Positions 42,216 to 51,257 of a stretch of DNA of 64,000 nucleotides are shown in pieces; the first letter of the stretch is position 1; each line of letters begins with the position of its first letter. The stretch comes from CANDYO01 sp964627795 (GTDB taxonomy: Bacteria; Pseudomonadota; Alphaproteobacteria; Rickettsiales; CANDYO01), in contig CAZVLF010000006.1 of the NCBI GenBank assembly GCA_964627795.1, forward strand, positions 1 through 64,000, written 5' to 3'. Under the pieces are notes generated by a model. The model saw only the letters and a list, made by a program, of their open reading frames with translations, was not told the origin of the DNA and did not search any database. Made by a program: the position numbers and the translations under genes.

Positions 42216-42292
42216 TGGTAGCTGGGGAGAGATTTGAACCCCCGACCCCAAGAGTATGAATCTTGTGCTCTAACCAACTGAGCTACCCAGCC
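42216..42292 (-). tRNA. tRNA-Met (anticodon CAT), elongator type
   Basis: The minus-strand 77-base sequence begins GGCTGGGTAGCTCAGTTGG and ends CCCAGCTACCA. It folds as a cloverleaf: acceptor GGCTGGG with CCCAGCT (one G-U pair), a D arm, anticodon stem CAAGA/TCTTG with loop TTCATAC, and T arm GGGGG-TTCAAAT-CTCTC. The anticodon CAT is at 42256-42258. The three consecutive G-C pairs of initiator tRNAs are absent from the anticodon stem, so it is elongator Met; a lysidine-modified tRNA-Ile(CAT) cannot be excluded. CCA is encoded. Confidence 0.92.
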
Positions 42293-42335
42293 ATGTGTGG
42301 GTATATTTATAAAGGGTGAAATTTAAATTGTCAAT

Positions 42336-42809
42336 ATGGAAAAAATTTATTCTGATATAATAGCTTTCAAACAGGAAATGAAAGAAAATACTAGGCTTCT
42401 AGGGCTTGATGTAGGCCGAGTGAGAATTGGATATGCATTTAGTGATAAAGGAAAATTTTTAGCTTCTTCTCAAGGAGTAATAAATTTAAAAAAACAAAAA
42501 TTATCAGCAAGCTTCTTTTCTGATTTAATATTAAAAGAAGAAATTTTTGGTATAGTGGTAGGATATCCGCTCCAGATGGATGGAGAAAAAGGTGAATCTT
42601 GTATGATGGTAGATAAATTCATTGATAAATATTTAAAGAAACTCAATCAACCAATTTATCTTCAAGATGAAAGATTATCAAGTAGTGCAGTTAATAGATT
42701 TTTAAAAGAAATGGAAGTAACAAGAAAGCAATCAAGTGAGTTAATTGATAAAGCATCTGCTGAGTATATCTTGCAGTGCGCCCTTGATAAACTGAATTTT
42801 ATACTTTAA
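42336..42809 (+). CDS. ruvX: RuvX/YqgF-family Holliday-junction-resolvase-like nuclease
   Basis: The 157-residue protein has the RNase H-like fold: LLGLDVGRVRIGYAFSDKG (first Asp), GIVVGYPLQMDGEKG, IYLQDERLSSSAVNRFL (acidic DER) and a final DKASAEYILQCALD (Asp near the end). YqgF is linked to pre-16S rRNA 5'-end processing. It is the first of a run of plus-strand genes (ruvX, hypothetical, rlmN, sppA) packed with gaps of 1-21 bases, probably one operon starting just past the tRNA. Confidence 0.9.
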   Translation: MEKIYSDIIAFKQEMKENTRLLGLDVGRVRIGYAFSDKGKFLASSQGVINLKKQKLSASFFSDLILKEEIFGIVVGYPLQMDGEKGESCMMVDKFIDKYLKKLNQPIYLQDERLSSSAVNRFLKEMEVTRKQSSELIDKASAEYILQCALDKLNFIL

Positions 42810-42830
42810 TATGCTTTAAAAGGAAGAAAT

Positions 42831-43295
42831 ATGAAAAAGATACTCTTTATTTTCGCATTCTTAGCCACTTATTTTAGCGCTTTAGCTAAAGAGAATATGC
42901 TGCCTGTTCCTCAAGCCTCTAAAGAAGCCCAAGAAGAAGCTAAAATAGACCCAAGTAAATTGCCATCTTTAGGAACTTGTGATCCTTATACAGATTATTA
43001 TATATATAAATGCCAGCCATTTAAATGTCGCCTTCAAGTTGCTGATTATGCTGGCGCTATAAGACAAATGGAAGCATTAGGATTAGATGAAAACGGCCTT
43101 TGCCAATTTAATTTTAAATTAGAGGTAAATGCTCCAAATTTTCCTAAGGCTGAATTAAGGTTTAAGTGTAAATTATCAACAAAAGGTGTTTTAGAAATGG
43201 CTAATCAATTCACTCAGTATAAGAAAGGAAAAATTGACTATTATTCTAATCCACCAGTTAACGATATTTTAAATAAAGAGTGCCGTCAGTATTAA
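42831..43295 (+). CDS. Secreted hypothetical protein with conserved cysteines, 154 aa
   Basis: The family is not recognised. A signal peptide (MKKILFIFAFLATYFSALA, cleavage after ALA near residue 19) leads a mature domain with six Cys (GTCDPYTDYYIYKCQPFKCRL, ENGLCQFNF, FKCKLS, NKECRQY), suggesting disulfide bonds in the periplasm. GGAAG precedes its ATG. It lies 21 bases after ruvX and one base before rlmN, so it is probably co-transcribed. Confidence 0.7.
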   Translation: MKKILFIFAFLATYFSALAKENMLPVPQASKEAQEEAKIDPSKLPSLGTCDPYTDYYIYKCQPFKCRLQVADYAGAIRQMEALGLDENGLCQFNFKLEVNAPNFPKAELRFKCKLSTKGVLEMANQFTQYKKGKIDYYSNPPVNDILNKECRQY

Positions 43296-43296
43296 C

Positions 43297-44373
43297 ATGA
43301 AAAAAGATATAAATGATTTAAGCTTAGCAGAATTTAAAGAAGAAGTTAAATTTATAGGAGAGCCCTCTTTTAGGGCTGAACAAATTTGGAATTGGCTTTA
43401 TGTAAAAGGTTTAAAGTCTTTTGAACAAATGTCTAACCTTCCAGCTAAATTAATAGCTAAGCTCAATGAGCATTTTTATATTAGCAGACCTGAGATAGCT
43501 ATTAAAAAAATCTCAACTGACGGAACAATTAAGTGGGTTTTTCGTTTAGAAGATAATTCTCAAATTGAAACTGTATATATTCCTGAAGAAACAAGAGGAA
43601 CCTTATGCATTTCTTCTCAGGTAGGATGCACACTCACTTGCAGTTTTTGTCACACTGGAACACAAAGATTTGTTAGAAATTTAAATGCAAGTGAAATTCT
43701 TCAACAATTAATTATGGCAAAAGATGAATTAGGTGATTGGCACGAAAACCCCAAAATTACTAATATAGTAATGATGGGCATGGGTGAACCACTTTATAAC
43801 TATGAAAATGTTGTAAAAGCATTGCAAAAAGCTATGGATCCAAAAGGAATTAATTTTTCGCGCAGAAGAATAACTCTTTCAACTTCAGGTGTAGTGCCTA
43901 AAATTACTGAATGCGCTAAAGATCTTGGTGTTCACTTAGCTATTTCTCTTCACGCTGTTTACGATGATTTACGCAATATTCTTGTGCCTTTAAATAAAAA
44001 ATATAAAATTGCTGAGTTATTAGAAGCTTGCAGAAACTACCCATCAAATAACCATAATAGAATCACTTTTGAATATGTTATGCTAGACCAGATGAATGAC
44101 CATTTAGAACATGCTATAGAATTAACTAAATTAATAAAAGGCATTCCAGCTAAAATAAATCTAATACCATTTAATCCTTGGCCAGGCAGCATTTATAAAT
44201 GTTCTTCAACAGACCGTATTAATGCTTTTTCTAAAACAGTAAATAAAGCTGGATATAAAGCTCTTGTTAGAACTCCACGCGGACAAGATATTTTTGCAGC
44301 ATGTGGGCAATTAAAAACCGAAACTGAGAAATTATTTAAATCAAGTTTATGTAAGGATAAAAAAGATGCATAG
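43297..44373 (+). CDS. rlmN: 23S rRNA/tRNA A2503/A37 C2-methyltransferase RlmN
   Basis: The 358-residue radical-SAM enzyme carries the motif CTLTCSFCHTG near residue 111, MGMGEPLYNYENV, SRRRITLSTSGVVP, and NLIPFNPWPG, and a C-terminal TPRGQDIFAACGQL with the catalytic methyl-carrier Cys. It methylates C2 of A2503 in 23S rRNA and A37 of some tRNAs. Its end overlaps sppA by eight bases. Confidence 0.95.
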   Translation: MKKDINDLSLAEFKEEVKFIGEPSFRAEQIWNWLYVKGLKSFEQMSNLPAKLIAKLNEHFYISRPEIAIKKISTDGTIKWVFRLEDNSQIETVYIPEETRGTLCISSQVGCTLTCSFCHTGTQRFVRNLNASEILQQLIMAKDELGDWHENPKITNIVMMGMGEPLYNYENVVKALQKAMDPKGINFSRRRITLSTSGVVPKITECAKDLGVHLAISLHAVYDDLRNILVPLNKKYKIAELLEACRNYPSNNHNRITFEYVMLDQMNDHLEHAIELTKLIKGIPAKINLIPFNPWPGSIYKCSSTDRINAFSKTVNKAGYKALVRTPRGQDIFAACGQLKTETEKLFKSSLCKDKKDA

Positions 44374-45265
44374 AATTCCCGATTTATTACTTGATAGAGA
44401 AAAACTACTTATGAAAATGAGACGTTGGAAGTGGCTTTTTTTTGTATCGCTAGCTATATCAACATTCCTTATAACTAAAAAAGATTTTGCAAAACATGCT
44501 AAAGAATTTATAGCTAGAATTGAAATAAATGGTGTAATTGATCACTCACCGGAATTACTAGAAGAATTACAAGCTATTAAGGAGAATAAAAATATTAAAG
44601 CACTAATCATTTATGTAGATAGCCCAGGAGGCACAACTTACGCAGGCGAAGAATTATATGAAGCCATTAAGTCGATTAAAAAAGACAAGCCTGTAGCCTC
44701 TGTAATGGGAACTGTGGCTGCCTCTGGTGGATACATGGTTGCTTTAGCCACAGACTATATAGTAGCAAGAAATATGACAATTACTGGATCTATTGGAGTA
44801 TTATCTCAAAATTATGAATTAGTTGATCTTGCTAATAAGCTTGGAATAAAATTTGAAAATTTTAAATCTTCTCCTTTAAAGGCATCCCCTAATCCATTTG
44901 AAAAAACAAGTGAACAAGTAAAAATTGCTGAACAACAAGTCATTAAAGATTCTTATGATTTATTCTTAAAAATGCTTATGGAATCGAGAAAAATGACCCA
45001 AGCACAAGCTTTACAAGTTGCTGATGGTAGAATTTTTATTGGTAAAAGAGCAAAGACACTTAATTTAATAGACCAAATAGGTGGTGAACAAGAAGCTCTA
45101 TTATGGCTTCAAAAAGAAAAGAAACTTGATGATAAACTAAAAGTTTATAATGTCTCATGGGAAAAACCAAAAAATTTCCTTGAAGGACTATCTAAATATT
45201 TTGATAGTGCAAAAATCTATAATTTCTTACTCAATAAGCCATCTATACAGGCAATTGCAAAATAA
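44366..45265 (+). CDS. sppA: Signal peptide peptidase SppA (S49 family)
   Basis: The 299-residue protein has an N-terminal membrane helix (WKWLFFVSLAISTFLIT, about residues 23-39) and one S49 catalytic domain: IYVDSPGGTTYAGEEL, then SVMGTVAASGGYMVALA with the nucleophile Ser near residue 124, and a catalytic Lys in SPLKASPNPFEKT. It degrades signal peptides left in the membrane after lipoprotein and preprotein cleavage. It is the short, single-domain form. The eight-base overlap with rlmN implies coupled translation. It ends 23 bases before the groESL heat-shock promoter. Confidence 0.92.
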   Translation: MHRIPDLLLDREKLLMKMRRWKWLFFVSLAISTFLITKKDFAKHAKEFIARIEINGVIDHSPELLEELQAIKENKNIKALIIYVDSPGGTTYAGEELYEAIKSIKKDKPVASVMGTVAASGGYMVALATDYIVARNMTITGSIGVLSQNYELVDLANKLGIKFENFKSSPLKASPNPFEKTSEQVKIAEQQVIKDSYDLFLKMLMESRKMTQAQALQVADGRIFIGKRAKTLNLIDQIGGEQEALLWLQKEKKLDDKLKVYNVSWEKPKNFLEGLSKYFDSAKIYNFLLNKPSIQAIAK

Positions 45266-45288
45266 TATAAAAATTATTTTGCTTGCCT

Positions 45289-45317
45289 CTTGATTCTGAA
45301 AATATATATCCCTATAT
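45289..45317 (+). promoter_or_regulatory. RpoH (sigma32)-type promoter of groESL
   Basis: CTTG (45289-45292) and CCTATAT (45311-45317) are separated by 18 bases, matching the alphaproteobacterial RpoH consensus CTTG-N17/18-CYTATNT exactly. It ends 46 bases upstream of groES ATG 45364. No CIRCE inverted repeat is present, which fits sigma32 rather than HrcA control. Confidence 0.7.
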
Positions 45318-45363
45318 ACAGGCTGTACATAATTTATTAACCCTCAAAATGGAGAAAATGTAT

Positions 45364-45654
45364 ATGTCTATATCTTTTAAACCACTCGGAGATCGAGTTG
45401 TTGTTGAAGTTATGAAAAAAGAAGAGAAAACAGCTGGAGGAATATACTTACCAGATAGCGCTAAAGAAAAGCCAATGGAAGGTAAAGTTATTTCTGTAGG
45501 TAAAGGCGCAAGAGATAATCAAGGCAACATTATCCCAATGGAACTTAAAGCTGGTGACCATGTTGTTTTTGGAAAATGGGCTGGTACCGAAGTAAAAATT
45601 GAAGGAAAAGAATTTTTAATTATGAAAGAATCAGATGTAATGGGAGTTTTATAA
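45364..45654 (+). CDS. groES: Co-chaperonin GroES
   Basis: The 96-residue protein MSISFKPLGDRVVVEVMKKE... has the GroES fold, the mobile loop KTAGGIYLPDSAKEKP and the roof/conserved GDHVVFGKWAGTEVKIEGKEFL. I chose ATG 45364 because GGAG lies nine bases upstream; earlier in-frame ATGs would extend into the promoter. It caps GroEL. groEL begins one base after its stop. Confidence 0.96.
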   Translation: MSISFKPLGDRVVVEVMKKEEKTAGGIYLPDSAKEKPMEGKVISVGKGARDNQGNIIPMELKAGDHVVFGKWAGTEVKIEGKEFLIMKESDVMGVL

Positions 45655-45655
45655 T

Positions 45656-47305
45656 ATGGCTAAACAAATTAAAAATGGTTTTGAAAGTCAAAAAGCTATT
45701 TTAGAAGGAATGTCTATTTTAGCTGAAGTTGTTGGAAGCACTCTTGGACCAAGAGGAAATAACGTTGTAATTGGCAAAAGCTATGGTGATCCAAAAATAA
45801 CAAAAGATGGTGTTAGCGTTGCTAAAGAAGTTGAATTAAGCGATCCATATCATGATCTTGGTGCTAAATTAATGAAATCAGTTGCTAGCAAAACAGCTGA
45901 TATTGCTGGTGATGGAACAACAACATCCACTGTTCTTGCTTATGCATTAGCAAGTGAAGGACATAAATATGTTGTTGCTGGGATGAATCCAATGGATTTA
46001 AAGCGCGGTATAGATAAAGCAGTATCTGTAGTATGCGAAGAAATTAAAAACAAAAGTAAAAAAATCAGCTCACCAAATGAAATTGCGCAAGTTGGTACAA
46101 TTTCTGCTAACGGTGATAAAGAAATTGGTGAGAAACTTTCAGAAGCAATGGAAAAAGTTGGTAAAGAAGGCGTTATCACTATTGAAGAAGGAAAATCTTT
46201 TGGCTTTGAATTAGATGTAGTTGAAGGTATGAGATTTGACCGTGGTTATTTATCTCCATATTTTGTAACTAATGCTGAAAAAATGGTATGTGAACTTGAA
46301 AATCCTTATATTCTTCTTTGTGAGAAGAAATTATCAAGCTTGCAGCCAATGATTCCACTTCTTGAATCAATTGTTCAAACTCGTAAACCACTTCTTATTA
46401 TAGCAGAAGATGTTGAGGGTGAAGCTTTAGCAACTTTAGTGGTAAATAAATTACGTGTAGGTCTTCAAATTTGTGCTGTTAAAGCTCCTGGTTTTGGTGA
46501 CCGTAGAAAAGCTATGCTTGAAGATATTGCTATTTTAACTGGTGGTCAGTTAGTGAGCGAAGATTTAGGTATCAGCATTGAAAATGTAACTTTAGATATG
46601 CTTGGTCGTGCGAAAAAAGTTCGCGTAGCTAAAGAAGATACAACTATCATTGATGGTAATGGTGATAAATCAGCGATTGATGCACGTAGTGCTCAAATCA
46701 GAGCTCATATTGAAGAAACAACATCTGATTACGATAAAGAAAAACTTCAAGAAAGATTAGCTAAATTAGTTGGCGGAGTTGCTGTTCTTAAAGTTGGTGG
46801 CGCAAGTGACGTTGAAGTTAAAGAACGTAAAGATCGCGTTGAAGATGCATTACATGCAACTAGAGCTGCTGTTGCTGAAGGCATTGTTCCTGGTGGAGGT
46901 GTAACACTTCTTTATGCGACAAAAGCACTTGATAGCATTAAAACTGATAATGACGATCAAAAAGCTGGTATCAATATCGTTCGTAAAGCCCTTCAAGCTC
47001 CTCTTCGCCGTATTGTATCAAATGCAGGCTTAGATGGTGCAGTTGTGGCTGGAAAGATCTTAGAAAGCAAAGATACGAACTTTGGTTTTGATGCTCAAAA
47101 ACTTGAATATGTTGATATGATTCAAGCAGGTATTATCGATCCAACAAAAGTTGTTCGTACAGCTCTTCAAGATGCTGCATCAGTTGCAGGTTTAGTGATA
47201 ACCACACAAGCACTTATTGTTGAAAAACCTGAAGAAGATAAAGGTGCAAGAATGGGTGGTGGCATGCCAGGTGGTATAGGTGGCATGGGCGGAATGGATT
47301 TCTAA
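45656..47305 (+). CDS. groEL: Chaperonin GroEL
   Basis: The 549-residue protein has the GroEL hallmarks: VGSTLGPRGNNVVIGKSYGDP, VASKTADIAGDGTTTSTVLAYA (with Asp87-equivalent), KAPGFGDRRKAMLEDIAILTGG, AAVAEGIVPGGGVTLLY and a C-terminal GGMPGGIGGMGGMDF tail lining the cavity. It folds newly made proteins with GroES. It is expressed with groES from the RpoH-type promoter and is followed by a strong terminator. Codon use looks more G-rich than its neighbours, as expected for a highly expressed gene. Confidence 0.97.
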   Translation: MAKQIKNGFESQKAILEGMSILAEVVGSTLGPRGNNVVIGKSYGDPKITKDGVSVAKEVELSDPYHDLGAKLMKSVASKTADIAGDGTTTSTVLAYALASEGHKYVVAGMNPMDLKRGIDKAVSVVCEEIKNKSKKISSPNEIAQVGTISANGDKEIGEKLSEAMEKVGKEGVITIEEGKSFGFELDVVEGMRFDRGYLSPYFVTNAEKMVCELENPYILLCEKKLSSLQPMIPLLESIVQTRKPLLIIAEDVEGEALATLVVNKLRVGLQICAVKAPGFGDRRKAMLEDIAILTGGQLVSEDLGISIENVTLDMLGRAKKVRVAKEDTTIIDGNGDKSAIDARSAQIRAHIEETTSDYDKEKLQERLAKLVGGVAVLKVGGASDVEVKERKDRVEDALHATRAAVAEGIVPGGGVTLLYATKALDSIKTDNDDQKAGINIVRKALQAPLRRIVSNAGLDGAVVAGKILESKDTNFGFDAQKLEYVDMIQAGIIDPTKVVRTALQDAASVAGLVITTQALIVEKPEEDKGARMGGGMPGGIGGMGGMDF

Positions 47306-47340
47306 TCCCACCTTTCTAAAACACAACCTTAAAAATAAAA

Positions 47341-47370
47341 GGCAGAAGTTTATATAACTTCTGCCTTTTT
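47341..47370 (+). terminator. Rho-independent terminator of groESL
   Basis: GGCAGAAGTT (47341-47350) pairs perfectly with AACTTCTGCC (47356-47365) across a five-base loop and is followed by TTTTTCG. It lies 35 bases after the groEL stop. Confidence 0.9.
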
Positions 47371-47436
47371 CGTTTACCATTCCTTAACCTTTCTTATAGA
47401 GAATTACATAACCAAAACATTTAATATAAAATTTCT

Positions 47437-48438
47437 ATGTCAAAATTTGAAAGGATTGCAAGTGAAGATCAACTTTATATAAAAAGTCAAATAGAGAGTT
47501 TAGTTAAATCTATTTTTAATGATTATGTTATTGATATCAATTTAAAAACTAAATTTAAATCTGGATTTAAAAAACTTTTAGTCAATAGACCAGTACTAGA
47601 AGAATATGAAATTTCTATTGATGATAATAGTGACCTAGAAGAAATATTTTCTTACCTTAAAGCATTTAAAGAGCCAACATATTCTCATCAAATCAATAGT
47701 TTAATTAATTCAACAAAAATATTTCTTAAAGACTATCCTAAAGAAAAGGAAACTGAAGTAACTAGTTTAGAAAAATTATATACAAATCCATATCGTAAAG
47801 TCAAACAACTATTAAGAAACCCTCTTACGCAAGGAATGGTTGTAAACATTATAGAGAAAGCTGGAAAAGAATTAACTGAAAATGAAAGTAATTTATCTAC
47901 CATTAGCATGTTAGAAAATCCATTTGTAAAACAAATTATTGGTGAAATTAAAATAGATCAGCCAAAACATGAACAACAAATAAAAGATGAAGTAGATGAT
48001 GATCTGTTTTTTGATGCTTCAGAGGGACCTATTGAGGATTCTCCTAACAAAAGAACTTCTGATGCTTACTTTGATAAAGAGGAAAAGCTTTTCTTTTTTG
48101 ACCCTCAAAATTTTGAGGCAACCAAACATCTTGAGCAAAAAAATATAATAGCTTCTAATACAACAGAAAAAATAAATAAAGGATTTTTTATCTCATTTAG
48201 CGCTTTAATAAAAAAACTTTTTATTAAAACTATCCCTACTTTACTTTATAATATAGGAAATAAAATTAAATCACTTTTAGTTAATAAAAAAGAAGATCAT
48301 AAAAAAAATATGCCTACCAGCGTAGAAACTACTTTAAAAGGGATGAATAAACTAAAACCTGATTTTTATATAAATAATACCCCTAGAATAACTAATAAAT
48401 CTAAACAGCTTAAAAAAGGGTTAAGTAGACAACAATAA
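47437..48438 (+). CDS. Hypothetical protein, 333 aa
   Basis: The family is not recognised. The protein is hydrophilic and Lys/Asn/Glu-rich, with a helical opening (EDQLYIKSQIESLVKSIFNDY), LRNPLTQGMVVNIIEKAG, an acidic linker (DEVDDDLFFDASEG) and an amphipathic hydrophobic stretch at about 245-285 (GFFISFSALIKKLFIKTIP) that might associate with membranes. It has no signal peptide and is monocistronic between the groEL terminator and hemW, which converges on it. Confidence 0.6.
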   Translation: MSKFERIASEDQLYIKSQIESLVKSIFNDYVIDINLKTKFKSGFKKLLVNRPVLEEYEISIDDNSDLEEIFSYLKAFKEPTYSHQINSLINSTKIFLKDYPKEKETEVTSLEKLYTNPYRKVKQLLRNPLTQGMVVNIIEKAGKELTENESNLSTISMLENPFVKQIIGEIKIDQPKHEQQIKDEVDDDLFFDASEGPIEDSPNKRTSDAYFDKEEKLFFFDPQNFEATKHLEQKNIIASNTTEKINKGFFISFSALIKKLFIKTIPTLLYNIGNKIKSLLVNKKEDHKKNMPTSVETTLKGMNKLKPDFYINNTPRITNKSKQLKKGLSRQQ

Positions 48439-48483
48439 ATTATCCTAATATGTTATAAAGCAAGGCTAATAGAAAAAAATTTT

Positions 48484-49626
48484 CTATACTTCCACCAGTT
48501 GGTTTATTATTTCATTAAGCACTAATGTTCCTTTCTTAGTGGCTTTTAATTTACCATCTGTAAAGCTTATAAAGCCTTCATCACTTAATAGTTGAAGTTT
48601 TTTTAAATTAAGGTCTTTAAATTTTTTCTGCGTTTTATGAAATAATCTTTTTTCCTCAATTCCTTCTTTTAGCCTTAGTCCCATTAGCATGAATTCAGAT
48701 AAAACCTCTTCTTCACTAAGTTGAGCCTTATCTTGATAAGGCTCTTCACCGCTCAAAACTTTATTCAACCAATTTTCAGGATTATATATAGAAGTTAAAG
48801 CTTGATTATTAATTCTACTATGAGCACCAGGACCAATTCCTAAAAAATCTCCATAATTCCAGTAAACCAAATTATGTTTACATTCTTCACCTAAATATGC
48901 ATGATTTGAAATTTCATAAGCTGGCATATTATGAGCATCCATAATTTCTTGAGTAAGATGATAAAATTCACTAGCAAGATTTTCATTAGGAAGAGAAAAT
49001 TTTTTATCTCTATACATGCTAAAAAATTTTGTTCCCTTCTCAATTGTCAATTGGTAAAGAGAAAGATGTTTATCTGTCAACTCTAAAGCTTTGTTAAGCT
49101 CTTTTTCCCAAGCCATAAGTGTTTGATTAGGTAATGCATAAATTAAATCAAAAGAATAACTCTTAAAATTTTCTTTAGCTAAGTTGATAGCTCTTATTGC
49201 TTCATCAACATTATGTTCGCGGCCTAAAAACTTTAAATCCTCTTCATTCATTGATTGGACCCCAAGAGAAACCCTGTTTACTCCCGCTTTAGCAAAATTC
49301 TTAAATTTATTTGCTTCAACTGAAGTTGGGTTTGCTTCCAAAGTAACTTCAATATCATCAGCTAACTTAGAAAAATTACTTAAATTTGTGATAATATTTT
49401 CAACTATCATTGGTGGCATTAAAGAAGGAGTTCCTCCGCCAAAAAAAATTGAAACCACCTCTTTATTAGATAAATATTCTTTGTTTTTTTCAATATCATT
49501 AATATATGCTTTATTCCAATCTTCAATATTAATAGCTTCTCTAACATGACTATTAAAATCACAATAAGGACATTTACTTTTACAAAATGGCCAATGTATG
49601 TATATAGCTAATTTATTATTTTCCAC
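48484..49626 (-). CDS. hemW: HemW, radical-SAM heme chaperone (HemN-like)
   Basis: The 380-residue protein opens with the radical-SAM motif IHWPFCKSKCPYCDFNSH, characteristic of HemW (short, CxxxCxxC followed by DFNSH) and not of oxygen-independent coproporphyrinogen oxidase. FFGGGTPSLMPP, TLEANPTSVE, GVNRVSLGVQSMN and the C-terminal winged-helix part are present. HemW binds and delivers heme to respiratory proteins. It starts one base after the stomatin-like gene's stop, forming a minus-strand operon rdgB-stomatin-hemW. Confidence 0.9.
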   Translation of the reverse strand: MENNKLAIYIHWPFCKSKCPYCDFNSHVREAINIEDWNKAYINDIEKNKEYLSNKEVVSIFFGGGTPSLMPPMIVENIITNLSNFSKLADDIEVTLEANPTSVEANKFKNFAKAGVNRVSLGVQSMNEEDLKFLGREHNVDEAIRAINLAKENFKSYSFDLIYALPNQTLMAWEKELNKALELTDKHLSLYQLTIEKGTKFFSMYRDKKFSLPNENLASEFYHLTQEIMDAHNMPAYEISNHAYLGEECKHNLVYWNYGDFLGIGPGAHSRINNQALTSIYNPENWLNKVLSGEEPYQDKAQLSEEEVLSEFMLMGLRLKEGIEEKRLFHKTQKKFKDLNLKKLQLLSDEGFISFTDGKLKATKKGTLVLNEIINQLVEV

Positions 49627-50547
49627 TTACTTTTTTTCTTTATTTCCTAGTAATTGTCCGCTTGAGATTATTGCATCTCTAATCTGTTGCTGTAAATCTC
49701 CGATGCTTGAAGGAGAGTGAGGTATCATAACACTATTCATATTACCATGTTTAGCCATTTCTTTTAAAGTATCAAAATATTGCGCCATTAAAATTATGCT
49801 CATCACATCTTTTGCTTCAACCTCTTGCACATCTCTTTGAAATTCTGAAATTGAATTTTTTAATCCTTCAATAATTGCTTTTCTTTGCCCAGCTATACCT
49901 TCACCATGTAGAATATGGCTTTGGGCTTCAGCTTCGGCAGCTTTAATTTTTATAATTTTTTCTGCCTCTCCTCTTTCTGTTGCAGCCACTCTTAACCTTT
50001 GAGCTTCATTTATTTCATTCATCGCAACCTTAACTCTATGGTCAGGATTAATGTCAGTAACTAAAGCCTTTATAATGTCATAACCAAACTCATTCATCAC
50101 CTCTTGCAGCTCTTCTTTAACTGCCACTGCAATTTCATCTTTTTTAGAAAAAACATCATCTAACTTAATATGGGGCACCCTTGCTCTAACAACATCAAAA
50201 ATATATGATTGAATTTGTTTCCTTGGATCATCTAAAGTATAATTAGCTTGATAAATTTTCTCTGGAATAACTCTAAACTGAACAGATGTGTTGATGTGAA
50301 TAAAAACATTGTCTAAAGTTTTTGTTTCTACTTCAACATCTAGCTGCATCAACCTTAAACTTACTTTTTCAACTATTTGTTCAATAAAAGGAATTTTTAT
50401 ATTTAAACCAGGGTTGGCTATCCTATTAAACTTACCAAATCTTTCAATAATATAAGCTGTTTGTTGTTCAACGGTAAAAAACGAAAGGTAAATAAAAAAA
50501 ATAACTAGAAGTATTATTGCTGGTAGATATACCATATAAGCCCCCAT
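49627..50547 (-). CDS. Stomatin/paraslipin (SPFH, QmcA-like) membrane protein
   Basis: The 306-residue protein has an N-terminal membrane anchor (VYLPAIILLVIFFIYLSFF, residues 5-23) and an SPFH domain: EQQTAYIIERFGKFNRIANPGLNIKIPFIE, LMQLDVEVETKTLDNV, VRARVPHIKLDDVFSKKDEI, ATERGEAEKIIKIKAAEAEAQ (coiled coil). It belongs to the SLP-2/QmcA group, which scaffolds membrane microdomains and often controls proteases. No NfeD or FtsH partner is adjacent. It lies in the rdgB-stomatin-hemW run. Confidence 0.88.
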   Translation of the reverse strand: MGAYMVYLPAIILLVIFFIYLSFFTVEQQTAYIIERFGKFNRIANPGLNIKIPFIEQIVEKVSLRLMQLDVEVETKTLDNVFIHINTSVQFRVIPEKIYQANYTLDDPRKQIQSYIFDVVRARVPHIKLDDVFSKKDEIAVAVKEELQEVMNEFGYDIIKALVTDINPDHRVKVAMNEINEAQRLRVAATERGEAEKIIKIKAAEAEAQSHILHGEGIAGQRKAIIEGLKNSISEFQRDVQEVEAKDVMSIILMAQYFDTLKEMAKHGNMNSVMIPHSPSSIGDLQQQIRDAIISSGQLLGNKEKK

Positions 50548-50594
50548 ATCTTAAGGATTAATATAAATTATACATAAGGTTTAAGTTAAACTTT

Positions 50595-51197
50595 TCAAGA
50601 GAAACATTTACCAACCAACTGTTTAAAAGCTAAAGCACGATGGCTTATGTTATTTCTTATTTTATCATTTAATGTTGAATATCGTTGATCAAAACCATTA
50701 GGTCTAAAAATAGGACTATAACCAAACCCATATTCACCCATGATTGGAGGGAACATTACTTCTCCCTCAAGCTTACCGATAAAAGCTTCACTATAATCAT
50801 CTGGCCACCATAAAGCTAATGCACATATAAAATATGCAGTACTAGAACTTTTTCCTTTTTCTTTGAGCTTGTGTTTAATCAGCTCAAAAGCATTCGAAAA
50901 ATCATTATTTTCTTTTGCGTATCTTGCTGAATAAATTCCTGGAAATCCATCTAATTCATCTATACAAAGCCCTGAATCGTCAGCTAGTGCTGGCATATTA
51001 AACATTTGCCCATAATATTTTGCTTTAAGCAAAGCATTTTCTTCAAAAGTTTTTCCAGTTTCTTCAGGCTCAATAATATTTTTATCTTCTAAAGATACAA
51101 CTTCAATACCAAATGCTTCAAGCATATATCTTATTTCTTTTATCTTACCTTTATTATTAGTGGCTATTAATAATTGGCTTGAATTAAATTTTCTCAT
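50595..51197 (-). CDS. rdgB: XTP/dITP pyrophosphatase (RdgB/HAM1)
   Basis: The 200-residue protein opens QLLIATNNKGKIKEIRYML and has the catalytic Glu/Asp region FEENALLKAKYYG, ALADDSGLCIDELDGFPGIYSARYA and the C-terminal FGYSPIFRPNG and SHRALAFKQL. It hydrolyses non-canonical purine triphosphates to keep them out of DNA. It is divergent from ybeY, with 60 bases between starts that must hold both promoters, and first in the rdgB-stomatin-hemW series. Confidence 0.93.
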   Translation of the reverse strand: MRKFNSSQLLIATNNKGKIKEIRYMLEAFGIEVVSLEDKNIIEPEETGKTFEENALLKAKYYGQMFNMPALADDSGLCIDELDGFPGIYSARYAKENNDFSNAFELIKHKLKEKGKSSSTAYFICALALWWPDDYSEAFIGKLEGEVMFPPIMGEYGFGYSPIFRPNGFDQRYSTLNDKIRNNISHRALAFKQLVGKCFS

Positions 51198-51257
51198 TTG
51201 ACTATAAAGTTGAAAAAAATATTTTGTTTTATTATATAGATGATATAATAAATATCT

